Assembly: GCA_036505635.1 (NCBI GenBank)
Contig: DASXTC010000037.1
Location: 62,001 to 126,000, forward strand
Direction of reading: 5' to 3'
Source of the DNA: DASXTC01 sp036505635
GTDB lineage: Bacteria > Acidobacteriota > Polarisedimenticolia > JACPZX01 > DASXTC01
Length of the DNA: 64,000 nucleotides
The position numbers were made by a program, and so were the translations under genes. Shown here one piece after another: positions 23,480 to 32,046 of this stretch. Under the pieces are notes generated by a model. The model ran no database searches, was not told where the DNA came from, and worked only from the letters and a program-made list of their open reading frames with translations. Position 1 is the first letter of the stretch. Every line of letters begins with the position of its first letter.

Positions 23480-24892
23480 TCAGATGTCGTAGTAGAGAGC
23501 GAACTCGTAGGGATGAGGCCTCATCCGCAACGGCTGCACCTCGTGGCGGATCTTGTAGTCGATCCAGGTCTCGACGACATCCTCCGTGAACACATCGCCC
23601 TTGAGGAGAAACTCGTGATCCTTTTCGAGGGCCTTGAGCGATTCCTCGAGAGACCCCGGCAGGGTCGGCACGTTCTTCATCTCCTCGGGGCCCAGGCCGT
23701 AAATGTCCTTGTCGAGCGGCTGGCCCGGGTCGATCCGGTTCTGGATGCCGTCCAGGCCGGCCATCATCATCGCCGCGTAGGCGAGGTACGGGTTGCACGA
23801 TGGATCGGGGGGCCTGAACTCGAGGCGCTTGGCCTTCGGGTCGTCGGAGTACATCGGGATCCGGATGGCGGCCGAGCGGTTACGGCGGGAGTAGGCCAGG
23901 TTCACCGGAGCCTCGAAGCCCGGCACGAGACGCTTGTAGGAGTTGGTGGTGGGCGACGCGAAGGCCACGACGGCCGCCGCGTGCTTGAGAAGCCCGCCGA
24001 TGTAATGGAGCGCCATCTCCGACAGCCCGGCGTAGCTGTTGCCGGCGAAGAGCGGCTCGCCCTTCTTCCAGAGGCTCTGGTGGCAGTGCATGCCGGAGCC
24101 GTTGTCGCCGAAGAGGGGCTTGGGCATGAAGGTGACGGTCTTGCTGTGACGCCGCGCGGTGTTCTTCACGATGTACTTGAAGAGCATCATGTTGTCGGCG
24201 CATCGCGTCAGGTTCGCGTACTTGATGTCGATCTCCATCTGTCCGGCGGTGGCCACCTCGTGGTGATGCGCTTCCACCGTCAGCCCACAGGCCTCCATGA
24301 TCATCACCATCTCGCTGCGGAGGTTCTGGTAGGAATCGGTCGGTGGCACCGGGAAGTAGCCTTCCTTGAAGCGGGGCTTGTAACCGAGGTTGGGCCCCTC
24401 GGCCTTGCCCGAGTTCCATCGTCCTTCCACGGAATCGATGTGGTAGTAACCCTCGTGCTCGTTCTGGTCGAAGCGAATGTCGTCGAAGACGAAGAACTCG
24501 GCCTCCGAGCCGAAATAGATCGTGTCTGCGATCCCCGTCTGGGCGAGGTAGGCCTCCGCCTTCTGGGCGATGTTGCGCGGGTCGCGCCCGTATTTCTCCT
24601 TGGTGATTGGATCCATGATGTTGCCCACCATGTGGAGGGTCGGCACCTCGAGGAACGGGTCGAGCACGGCGGTGGCCGCATCGGGCACCACCAGCATGTC
24701 GCTCTCGTTGATGCTCTGCCACCCGCGGATTGAGGAACCGTCGAAGCCGAAGCCGACCTGGAAGGACCGTTCGTTCAACTCGTGGGTGGGAAACGAGCAG
24801 TGCTGCCAGAGACCCGGGAAATCCATGAATTTGATGTCGACGATCTTGATCTTCTGGTCCCTGCAGAGCTGCAGAACTTCGGACGGCTTCAT
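23480..24892 (-). CDS. glnA: Glutamine synthetase type I
   Basis: A 470-residue GSI. Clear motifs are FDGSSIRGWQSINESDM, the ligand stretches FGSEAEFFVFDD and VEAHHHEVATAGQMEID, FMPKPLFGDNGSGMHCHQSL and RIPMYS. Near the C-terminus DIYGLGPEE carries Tyr398 at the position adenylylated in the beta subtype (usual context NLYDLPPEE), which agrees with GlnE next door. It makes glutamine from glutamate and ammonia. A consensus promoter lies upstream. Confidence 0.96.
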   Translation of the reverse strand: MKPSEVLQLCRDQKIKIVDIKFMDFPGLWQHCSFPTHELNERSFQVGFGFDGSSIRGWQSINESDMLVVPDAATAVLDPFLEVPTLHMVGNIMDPITKEKYGRDPRNIAQKAEAYLAQTGIADTIYFGSEAEFFVFDDIRFDQNEHEGYYHIDSVEGRWNSGKAEGPNLGYKPRFKEGYFPVPPTDSYQNLRSEMVMIMEACGLTVEAHHHEVATAGQMEIDIKYANLTRCADNMMLFKYIVKNTARRHSKTVTFMPKPLFGDNGSGMHCHQSLWKKGEPLFAGNSYAGLSEMALHYIGGLLKHAAAVVAFASPTTNSYKRLVPGFEAPVNLAYSRRNRSAAIRIPMYSDDPKAKRLEFRPPDPSCNPYLAYAAMMMAGLDGIQNRIDPGQPLDKDIYGLGPEEMKNVPTLPGSLEESLKALEKDHEFLLKGDVFTEDVVETWIDYKIRHEVQPLRMRPHPYEFALYYDI

Positions 24893-24958
24893 CGGTTCGC
24901 CTCGCGATGGGCCCCTTGGGGCGAGTGACAGGATGTGGGACAGCCAACGTGGGGCCTG

Positions 24959-24986
24959 ATTATACCCCAGGGAGCGGCCCTGTCAA
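24959..24986 (-). promoter_or_regulatory. Consensus sigma70 promoter of glnA
   Basis: TTGACA (24986-24981) and TATAAT (24964-24959) are both perfect hexamers with a 16-base spacer on the minus strand, 67 bases before the glnA ATG. No sigma54 (GG-N10-GC) element is apparent. Confidence 0.8.
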
Positions 24987-25003
24987 AGGAAGCGCGCGTC
25001 GCG

Positions 25004-25906
25004 TCACCGTTTCACCTGTCGCATCCGGTACGCCGCCACCTGCGCCTCGTAGCGGACGCTCTGACTCGGGTCGGCCTTGCCGATCGTCTCGAGCAGCGCG
25101 AGGGCGGCCTGACCGCCGATCGCCTCGAGCACTCCCACCGCCCGCCTCCGCACCGATTCTTCAGCGTCGAGCAGGGCGGCGGCGGCCACGTGATCCATGA
25201 GCGACGCCGCGGCCGTAGCATCGAGGGAGGAGGTGGGGACCGACGAGGCATTCGAATCCTCCACGATCTGCGCCAGCAGGGTCAGCGCGCCCGCGCGGAA
25301 GTCGGGGCGCCGGTCGCCGGTCAGGTGGAGGATCGACTCGATGTCCTCCTTGAGCCCAAGCCTGAACTTCCCGCACTCCTCGAGCCCCGCCTCGATCAGA
25401 TAGGGGTTCTTCTCGCGCAGGAGGGCTCTCAGCGCCGTCCCCTGCCTGTCGTGCTGGCCAAGGGAGAGTATCGAGACGAAGCGCGTCAGGGCATCCTCCA
25501 GCGCCCCGGCCCCTTCCGCGGGGATCGACAGCTTCCCCTGATCCGCGCCAAGCACGCTGAAGATGTCGGGGCCTTCCTCCTTTCCGTCGTCTCGGACGTA
25601 GGGCGTCAGGAACAGCATCGACTCCTCCCCTCGAAGGAAGACCTCCCGCTTGAGCCATGGGGTCGGGCTGCCGTTGTCCTCGAAGTGCGGGACGATGTTG
25701 ATGACGCGGGCGGGGCAGCTCCCTTTGAAGATGTGGAGGACCTCGACCTGGGGCCGGCGCGTCGAATCGCTGAGAGAGCGTGCCCGCAGGACGAGCGGCG
25801 CGCGGGCGGCCTTCTGGAAGAGGGTCAGAGGCTCGACCTCGGCGATCCCGGGCAAGGCTACGAGGAAGGGGAGAATCGCGAGAAGACCGCCGGCAAACCG
25901 TCGCAC
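25004..25906 (-). CDS. Secreted protein with HEAT-like repeats at the C-terminus
   Basis: A 300-residue protein starting at GTG 25906, where a signal peptide follows (FAGGLLAILPFLVALPGIA). The N-terminal half looks like an all-beta domain (LVLRARSLSD, QVEVLHIFKGSCPARVINIVPH). The C-terminal part (about residues 180-300) consists of helical repeats resembling HEAT repeats (DHVAAAALLDAEESVRRRAV, then LEAIGGQAALALLETIG). Function unknown; a protein-protein scaffold in the envelope is likely. It follows the gene at 25954-27069 on the same strand. No further motif is recognised. Confidence 0.6.
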   Translation of the reverse strand: MRRFAGGLLAILPFLVALPGIAEVEPLTLFQKAARAPLVLRARSLSDSTRRPQVEVLHIFKGSCPARVINIVPHFEDNGSPTPWLKREVFLRGEESMLFLTPYVRDDGKEEGPDIFSVLGADQGKLSIPAEGAGALEDALTRFVSILSLGQHDRQGTALRALLREKNPYLIEAGLEECGKFRLGLKEDIESILHLTGDRRPDFRAGALTLLAQIVEDSNASSVPTSSLDATAAASLMDHVAAAALLDAEESVRRRAVGVLEAIGGQAALALLETIGKADPSQSVRYEAQVAAYRMRQVKR

Positions 25907-25953
25907 CAGATTCGCGCCTCGCGGCGCCGGCGGCCAGGGAGGAGCCGCCCGCA

Positions 25954-27069
25954 CTACTGGATCAGTCGGATCGACGAGACGATCCCATCGAGCTCGGCCA
26001 TCAGCGCCTGTTCGCGGGCTGGTTCGGGCGTGTCGGACTTGCCCGGCCCCACTCCCCTGCCCTGAGCCGAGATGTTGATGATGTATTGGCCGCCGGACTT
26101 CTCGTCGGCGAAGAGGTACCAGCGGGAAGGGCCCTCCCCCAGCCGGTCCTTCACACGATCGCGCCAGCGGGTCTGGGCGACCCACGCGTCCCAGCGGCCG
26201 AGCCTCTTCTTCTGGATGGAGAACTCATCGCCGTCGAGAGTGAAGTCGGCGGTGGTCTGCACCAGATCCATCACGAGACGGCGCACCTCGTCGTTCGCCT
26301 TCGGGTACCGGGAAGGATCATGCGGCTTCCGGATGAGGATCATCTGGCGAAGGTTGCCCGGGGTGCCGGCCTGAATGCTGAACCTCAGGCGGCCCGTCGG
26401 GTCCCCCTCGATCTCCACGGCACCGGTCGCGATCCTGCCGGCCGCCCGTGCCGCGAGGTTCGAGAAGCCCCAGTCCTCGCCCGTGTCGGGGATGGAGAGA
26501 TCCAGCCCCGCGTAGCGCTTGATGAACTCCCGTATGGTGCCCGCGTACTTCGTGTATTTCGAGAGATCCCAGGTCTGATCGAGGCCCTTCTCGGTCACCT
26601 GATGCCCCTCCTGAGTGTACGTGACCTCCACGCCCGGGAAGGTGACGGCCGCGGGCCTCCCCTGATAGGTCAGCTCCACCGCGAGAGTCGTCGCTTCGGC
26701 GATCCGCAGCTCGGAAAGCTTCATCGTGTAGACGTTCCCCTCGATGCTCTCGCTGAACCCATCGGGCCGCTTGAAGACCGCTTGCGCGTCGGCGCTGATC
26801 AGCTTGGCCTTGAACCCCTCGGGGAACTTCTGCCGAAGCGTCAGGTCCGTCATCGGCGTGCCGCTCACGTTGACGACGCCGGCGTGCGAGAAGAAGTAGT
26901 TGCGCGCCTGCCCGTCGACGAACCGGAGCTGGAGGGAAGGATAGAAGGTGAGCTTCGGCGCTTCCTGTGCCCGGGCGAGGTTCGCCGGCGATAGAGCTGA
27001 GAGGACCACGGCCAGGAGCGCTCCAGGCGCCAGGCGGTGTCCTCGTACGAGGTTGGAAGCCAGCGGCAT
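25954..27069 (-). CDS. Secreted protein of unknown function
   Basis: A 371-residue protein with a signal peptide (APGALLAVVLSALSPANLARA). ATG 27069 has AAGGAG nine bases before it. The mature part has two extended regions: a beta-rich N-terminal domain (TFYPSLQLRFVDGQARNYF…) and a C-terminal domain with RWYLFADEKSGGQYIINIS. No enzymatic motif is recognised. It lies 48 bases upstream of the HEAT-like protein gene, so the two secreted proteins are probably co-expressed. Confidence 0.6.
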   Translation of the reverse strand: MPLASNLVRGHRLAPGALLAVVLSALSPANLARAQEAPKLTFYPSLQLRFVDGQARNYFFSHAGVVNVSGTPMTDLTLRQKFPEGFKAKLISADAQAVFKRPDGFSESIEGNVYTMKLSELRIAEATTLAVELTYQGRPAAVTFPGVEVTYTQEGHQVTEKGLDQTWDLSKYTKYAGTIREFIKRYAGLDLSIPDTGEDWGFSNLAARAAGRIATGAVEIEGDPTGRLRFSIQAGTPGNLRQMILIRKPHDPSRYPKANDEVRRLVMDLVQTTADFTLDGDEFSIQKKRLGRWDAWVAQTRWRDRVKDRLGEGPSRWYLFADEKSGGQYIINISAQGRGVGPGKSDTPEPAREQALMAELDGIVSSIRLIQ

Positions 27070-27171
27070 CGGCCCGATCTCCTTTGTGTGCTGGGATATA
27101 TGCCCGCGCGCGCCGGCCACGGGGCACAAGCCGCCTAATCCTAGCACAGGGGAGTCGAGCTGGAGCGAAGC

Positions 27172-28335
27172 TCAGGAGCGGGATGAGGGGAAGATCCGGT
27201 TGACCGCGGGAGTGAGGAGTCCGACCAGAAGAAGGTCACGCATCCAGTTGGCGATGGGCCAGATCTGCATCCCAGCCCCGGTGGCAAGCCCGCCTACCAG
27301 ACCGCAAGCGGCTCCCATCAGGAGGCCCATCCCGGCGCAGCGCAGCACCGGCGCCGGGCGCCCGGGAGCGCCCGCCGAGTGGAGGGCTCCGGCCATGAAC
27401 CCGGCGATGGCGCCGAGGAGCATCGGGAGGAGGATCCGAAGGACCGTCTCCGAGAGCCCCACGAGCCCCGCGGAAAACGGCATCCGGGCGAGCACGGGTG
27501 TCGCATCGGGGATGAATGCGGCCGCTCCGGCCGACGCCCCGCCGACGAGGAGGCCCGCCATGAGACCGGAGATGAGGCCGCGCCCGGCGGAGAAGCTCCC
27601 CCGGAGGGGGAGGTCCGCCGCGCCGGCCGGCTCCCTGCTCCTCAGGAGATCCTCGAGCGCGCGGGCCTTCATACGGGCCTGCTCGGTCCGGGCGAGCGCA
27701 GAAGGCCCTTTGACCTCCGCCGCCATCGTGGGCCTGGGAGCTGTCTTGCCGGTGCCAGCGGGCTCTGTGAGCCTCTCGGCCGTATCACGGATCTCTCGGG
27801 CGATCTTCCCCATCTCCGCCACGGGCGGTTTCATAAGGGAGGCCGCCAGGGAGGGCTCGCTCCCGGAATCCGGGGAGGCGGAGGCCGGCGACATCGACGG
27901 AGGCGAAGAGGCCGGGGAGCGGACGAAGGCGTCCAGATCGACGCCGCCGCTCGGCGCGGGCGTTTCCCGGTCTTCGACCATTCCGAGCATCCTGGAGTCG
28001 ATGCGCCTGGTAGCGGCGCTGGAGGACTCCTCGTGTTCCGTTCCGGCTGCGGCGCTGACCGCGGCGGCGCGCGGGGCCGCCGGCTGAATCAGGATCTGGG
28101 CGTGACACTTCGGGCAGACACTCTTGGTCCCGGCGCGGGCGGCCGGCGCCTTCAGCCGCGCCCCGCACGCCTCGCATGCGACCAGGATGACGGCTCCGGC
28201 CTGCGCGGCGGGTTGTGTGGGGGCGAGAGACACCTGGGCCTGGCAGCGTGGGCACTTCGCGCTGGTGCGTGTCCCCATGCGCTCGGGGTTGACCCGCAGG
28301 TTGGCGGAGCATGCGGGACAACGCACCGTCGTCAC
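27172..28335 (-). CDS. Zinc-ribbon membrane protein
   Basis: A 387-residue protein with two CPxC-type zinc ribbons (CPACSANLRVN…CPRCQ and CEACGARLKA…CPKC) in the first 85 residues, the layout of MJ0042-type ribbons, then a low-complexity Ala/Pro/Ser-rich region, and a C-terminal domain with about five hydrophobic segments (GLISGLMAGLLVGGASAGAA, LLPMLLGAIAGFMAGAL, MGLLMGAACGLVGGLATG). It starts at GTG 28335 overlapping the stop of the MglA-like gene (GTGA) after GAGGAG. Translational coupling to the GTPase suggests a joint function at the membrane, but this is inference. Confidence 0.7.
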   Translation of the reverse strand: MTTVRCPACSANLRVNPERMGTRTSAKCPRCQAQVSLAPTQPAAQAGAVILVACEACGARLKAPAARAGTKSVCPKCHAQILIQPAAPRAAAVSAAAGTEHEESSSAATRRIDSRMLGMVEDRETPAPSGGVDLDAFVRSPASSPPSMSPASASPDSGSEPSLAASLMKPPVAEMGKIAREIRDTAERLTEPAGTGKTAPRPTMAAEVKGPSALARTEQARMKARALEDLLRSREPAGAADLPLRGSFSAGRGLISGLMAGLLVGGASAGAAAFIPDATPVLARMPFSAGLVGLSETVLRILLPMLLGAIAGFMAGALHSAGAPGRPAPVLRCAGMGLLMGAACGLVGGLATGAGMQIWPIANWMRDLLLVGLLTPAVNRIFPSSRS

Positions 28336-30152
28336 GAAAGCTCCTCTCCCTTCTCGGACGACGTCCCCCGCGATCCAGGCGAGTGGGCCGGCAGATCGAG
28401 CGAGACCTTCAGCTCGAAGCTGATGACCTGTCCACCGATCTGAAGGCGGATCGGCAGGTGGATCTCCCCCGCCGCGACGGGGAGCGCGGTGACCTCGCGG
28501 ACCGCCGGCTGCGTTCCGTGACGCTGCGTGATGGGCGCTGGCGGACCCGCCGGTCTCTGGGTGGGCGCTCCCCTCACATCCCGGTCGGCGGGCGACACGG
28601 GAATCTCCTCGACCGAGATCCTGACGACGGGCGCGTCGTGCGTCAGCCCGCCCAGGAGCAGCTCATCGTCATGGCGGTCCTCGAAGACCATGGCCTCCAC
28701 CGGGGCGAAGGGCGATGATTCCAGCGCGTCGGTCGGATCACTCGGTTCGATGAGATCGGTGGGCACCAGCTCATATCGCCCGGAGTCCCCCACCTCCTGC
28801 GCGACCGGAATCGGCTCGTACGTGTCTTCGAGAGCGGCCTCCGGGAAAGAGGGCTCCTCCATCTGGAAGATCTCCTCGGTGATCTCGGGGGGCCCCGCCT
28901 CCCGGGATCTCTCCTCCCTCTCCTGCTCGTGCTCCCAGGGGAAGGGGGCCGACGGCGCCTCCTCCACCAGCTCGAGGATGTCCTCGGTCGCGGCAGGGAG
29001 CTCCCCTCCGGGTCCCTCCGCGGGCATCACGTCGAGGATGTTCCCGGCTTCCAGCCCGGAATCCGCCATCAGTTCGAGCGGCTCCTCCGGCAAGACACTC
29101 CGAGCGGGCGGGAAGGGCGTCGAGGGGATGGCCGCGGGAGATCGGGCGAAGGGACGCACGGGCTCCTCGATGGGCGCGATCTCCATCTCGAGGCTCCCAG
29201 ACTCGTCGATCGACCGGGACGCTTCCATCTCCTGGGAGCCCTCCATCTCCTCGAACTCTCCGCCATCCTCGAGATCGGGAAGCGGGAAATCGAGCGCTGA
29301 ACCCCCTGTGGGAAACGGAGGACCGAGGTCCAACGGCGCCCGAGGTTCGGCCGCGGGCGGGAGCGAGGCGGCCTTAAGGGGCGCGGCGGGAGGCGTCGGC
29401 GGGGCTGGAGCGCGAGAGGGCATGAGCGGGGTGGAGGGCGCGTTGACGGCAACCGCCCGGGGAGGCGCGGGTGTCGATGCCGCCGAGGCCGTCCGCGCCG
29501 CCGCCGAGGCCGCCATCGCCGCGACATCGGGGGGCGGCTCGGCGCGCTGCTCCCGCTTGTCCGCGTAACGCTCCTTGAGGGAGTTGAGCACCAGGCGCGT
29601 GATCGCCTTGAGAGTTTCGTGAACGCCGATCCCCGTGGTCGCCACCGCCTCGTAGATAGGCGCGTTGAACCTGTTGAGGGCCGTGTTGAGCTCCTCGATG
29701 CCGGCCACGTCGGGAAGGTCTCTCTTGTTGAACTGGATGATGATCGGCATCTCGGAGAGATTAATGTCGTGTTCGGCGAGGTTCTCCTCGAGGTTCTTGA
29801 AGGACTCGATGTTCGCCTCGATCATCCGCTTCTGCGAGTCCGCGACGAAGACGACGCCGTCCGCCCCCTTGAGGACCAGCTTTCGCGTCGTGTTGTAGAA
29901 GACCTGGCCCGGAACGGTGTAGAGCTGGAGGCGCGTGCGCATGCCCCGAATCGTACCCAAATCGATCGGCAGGAAGTCGAAGAAGAGGGTTCGATCGGTC
30001 TTTGTGGCCAGCGAGAGCATCTTGCCCTTGTTGATAGCCTGGGGCAGGTTCTCGTAGATGAACTGGAGGTTGGTTGTCTTACCGCAGAGACCGGGGCCGT
30101 AGTAGACGATCTTCGCGGTGATCTCCTTGGTCGAGTAGTTGAAGAGGACCAT
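28332..30152 (-). CDS. MglA-like small GTPase with long C-terminal extension
   Basis: A 606-residue protein. Residues 1-196 are a Ras-like GTPase of the MglA family: P-loop GPGLCGKT at 19-26, PGQVFYNTTR in the switch II region and FNKRDLP as the NKxD guanine motif. MglA sets cell polarity and motility in Myxococcus. Residues about 200-560 are low-complexity, proline/alanine- and then acid-rich. The last 45 or so are ordered again (EIHLPIRLQIGGQVIS). The ATG at 30152 is preferred to TTG 30155. It is followed by the zinc-ribbon membrane protein. No MglB gene was found nearby. Confidence 0.85.
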   Translation of the reverse strand: MVLFNYSTKEITAKIVYYGPGLCGKTTNLQFIYENLPQAINKGKMLSLATKTDRTLFFDFLPIDLGTIRGMRTRLQLYTVPGQVFYNTTRKLVLKGADGVVFVADSQKRMIEANIESFKNLEENLAEHDINLSEMPIIIQFNKRDLPDVAGIEELNTALNRFNAPIYEAVATTGIGVHETLKAITRLVLNSLKERYADKREQRAEPPPDVAAMAASAAARTASAASTPAPPRAVAVNAPSTPLMPSRAPAPPTPPAAPLKAASLPPAAEPRAPLDLGPPFPTGGSALDFPLPDLEDGGEFEEMEGSQEMEASRSIDESGSLEMEIAPIEEPVRPFARSPAAIPSTPFPPARSVLPEEPLELMADSGLEAGNILDVMPAEGPGGELPAATEDILELVEEAPSAPFPWEHEQEREERSREAGPPEITEEIFQMEEPSFPEAALEDTYEPIPVAQEVGDSGRYELVPTDLIEPSDPTDALESSPFAPVEAMVFEDRHDDELLLGGLTHDAPVVRISVEEIPVSPADRDVRGAPTQRPAGPPAPITQRHGTQPAVREVTALPVAAGEIHLPIRLQIGGQVISFELKVSLDLPAHSPGSRGTSSEKGEELS

Positions 30153-30188
30153 CAACGTCTCCGTGTCGAGCGGGTGATCTTGTCGGCC

Positions 30189-30234
30189 GATTCTGGCGCG
30201 GCCAGAATCTATGTCCCGTCTGTGGACGAGTCAA
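30189..30234 (-). promoter_or_regulatory. Promoter with palindromic operator before the MglA-like gene
   Basis: TTGACT (30234-30229) and TAGATT (30211-30206) are spaced by 17 bases on the minus strand. A perfect 9-3-9 palindrome, GATTCTGGC-GCG-GCCAGAATC at 30189-30209, overlaps the -10 element and the expected transcription start near 30199. Such placement suits a repressor operator. Confidence 0.6.
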
Positions 30235-30249
30235 ACCGGGCCGCCCGCG

Positions 30250-31644
30250 TCATCGGGCGGGGCGTGCCGCGGAAGACCTTGCCCTGCGCGGTCTTTCTCG
30301 ATACTGAATCAGGACCGGCGTCCGGGTGAGGCCGAAGCGCTCCCTGATCGAGTTCTCGAGGTAGCGCTGGTAGGAGAAATGCGGGGGCGAGGCGTTGTTC
30401 GTGAAGATCACCAGGGACGGAGGATTGGTCCCCTTCTGCGAGACGTAAAAGAAACGCAACTCCCGGCCACGGATGGCCGGTGGCCGGTGCGCGGCCACGG
30501 CCCGCTCGAGCCAGGCGTTGAGCTTCCCGGTGCCGAGCCGGCTCGTGGCCTGGGCGTATATCTCCTCCACGGCCGGCAGGATCCGGTTGACCCTCAGCGC
30601 CGTGCGCGCCGAGATGGCCAGGACCGGAGCCCACGGCGCGAAGCGCAGGCGTCCCTTCACGCGTTCGATCAGGCCTTCCGGGTCGACGGTGGGTGACCTG
30701 TCCGGTGGACGTTCCGCCACCAGGTCCCACTTGTTGAGGAGCACCATGAAGGGGCGTGAGGCTTCGTGAGCGATGCCCGCCACGTGAAGATCCTGCAGGG
30801 TCGGCGCCTCCATCGCGTCCATCAGCAGAAGGACCACGTCGGCCTTCTCCACGCTGCGCCGAGCCGCCATCACCGAGAGGATCTCCGGCTTTTCGGAAGG
30901 GCGCCCGCTTCTCCGGATCCCGGCCGTGTCGACGACGACGAAGGTGCGCCCCTCACGGACCAGCCTGCAATCGATCGCGTCGCGAGTCGTTCCGGGCAGT
31001 TCGCTGACCAGCGTCCGCTCCTCGCCCAGCAGGGCGTTGAGCAGCGACGACTTGCCGACGTTGGGACGGCCGCAGATCGCCAGACGAATCTCCCCCGCGC
31101 CGCCGGTTCGGCGCCCGGGCTCTTCGTCCGCGGATGAGGCCGGAGCCGAAGGGAGCTTCGCGGCCACCGCCGCGATCAGCTCGTCGATCCCCAGGCCGTG
31201 CTCGGCCGAAAGCGCTACGACGCTGTCGAACCCAAGCTCGTGAAACTCCGCCGCAGGGGTCTCGCGGCCGGGTACGTCGAGCTTGTTGACCGCCACGACG
31301 ATGGGCCGGCCGGTCTGGCGGAACATCTGCGCGAGCTCCTCATCAAGAGAGGTCAGACCGAGCCGGCCGTCCACGAGGAGGACCAGCAGGTCGGACCTCA
31401 TTGCCTCCTTCCGGACGCTCTCCCTCACGAGCCCCGCGAACTGGGAATCGCCGGGGGGGAAGAGCCCGCCCGTGTCGACGAGGGTCACGGCAACTCCGTC
31501 CCAATCGCACGCCTCCTCGTTCACGTCCCGGGTCATCCCCGGCGCCTTGTGGGTGAGGGCCTTCCGCTTCCCGACGAGCCGGTTGAAGAGCGTGGATTTG
31601 CCCGCGTTGGGGGCTCCTACGATAGTGACTCTCGGAATGGACAT
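30250..31644 (-). CDS. der: Ribosome-associated GTPase Der (EngA)
   Basis: A 464-residue protein with two tandem GTPase domains, each with a P-loop (GAPNAGKSTLFN and GRPNVGKSSLLN), G3 (DTGG and DTAG) and NKxD (NKLD and NKWD), then a C-terminal KH-like domain (FFYVSQKGTNPPSLVIF). Der acts in 50S subunit maturation. ATG 31644 is chosen over GTG 31668 since the protein conventionally starts a few residues before the first P-loop. It overlaps none of its neighbours. It is divergent from the HU gene, which has the nearby promoter. Confidence 0.95.
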   Translation of the reverse strand: MSIPRVTIVGAPNAGKSTLFNRLVGKRKALTHKAPGMTRDVNEEACDWDGVAVTLVDTGGLFPPGDSQFAGLVRESVRKEAMRSDLLVLLVDGRLGLTSLDEELAQMFRQTGRPIVVAVNKLDVPGRETPAAEFHELGFDSVVALSAEHGLGIDELIAAVAAKLPSAPASSADEEPGRRTGGAGEIRLAICGRPNVGKSSLLNALLGEERTLVSELPGTTRDAIDCRLVREGRTFVVVDTAGIRRSGRPSEKPEILSVMAARRSVEKADVVLLLMDAMEAPTLQDLHVAGIAHEASRPFMVLLNKWDLVAERPPDRSPTVDPEGLIERVKGRLRFAPWAPVLAISARTALRVNRILPAVEEIYAQATSRLGTGKLNAWLERAVAAHRPPAIRGRELRFFYVSQKGTNPPSLVIFTNNASPPHFSYQRYLENSIRERFGLTRTPVLIQYRERPRRARSSAARPAR

Positions 31645-31695
31645 GGCGCCAGGAAGGTACCACGGCACTTGAAACCCCGTGGGGCAGGAATAGTG

Positions 31696-31725
31696 TTGAC
31701 AGCGCCGGTCGCGTTTCCCTATAAT
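31696..31725 (+). promoter_or_regulatory. Consensus sigma70 promoter of the HU gene
   Basis: TTGACA (31696-31701) and TATAAT (31720-31725) with an 18-base spacer; both hexamers are perfect. TAGGAGG lies a few bases before the HU start codon. Confidence 0.75.
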
Positions 31726-31776
31726 CCGCCGCTAAGTCCTTGAACCACAATCAGTAGGCGACTAGGAGGTCATCGG

Positions 31777-32046
31777 ATGATCAAGGCCGACATCATCAAC
31801 CAGGTCTCCAAGGCTGCCGAAATCACGCGGGTGAAGGCGGTCGTCGCGGTGGAGGCCGTCCTGGACGCGATGAAGAGATCGATGATGCGAGGGGAGCGCA
31901 TCGAGCTCAGGGGGTTCGGCGTCTTTCAGGTCAAGCCCAGGAAGAAGGGTATCGGCAGGAATCCCCGCACGGGCCGTGAAGTGCGGATCCCACCGGGGCG
32001 GACCATCCGATTCAAGCCTGGCAAGAACTTCAAGAACCTTACCTAG
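31777..32046 (+). CDS. HU-family nucleoid DNA-binding protein
   Basis: An 89-residue HU protein with the full conserved core (ADIINQVSKAAEIT, ERIELRGFGVFQVK) and the arm motif GRNPRTGREVRIPPGR. It bends and compacts DNA as a dimer. TAGGAGG precedes the ATG. A second HU/IHF gene lies in the rpsA operon (11479-11805). The end of this gene overlaps the end of the convergent PEGA gene by eight bases. Confidence 0.94.
   Translation: MIKADIINQVSKAAEITRVKAVVAVEAVLDAMKRSMMRGERIELRGFGVFQVKPRKKGIGRNPRTGREVRIPPGRTIRFKPGKNFKNLT

Noticed and set aside
21668..24733. A 1021-codon plus-strand frame over glnE and glnA
   Set aside because: It is antisense to two certain genes, has a repetitive arginine/glycine-rich composition typical of high-GC shadow frames and no motif.
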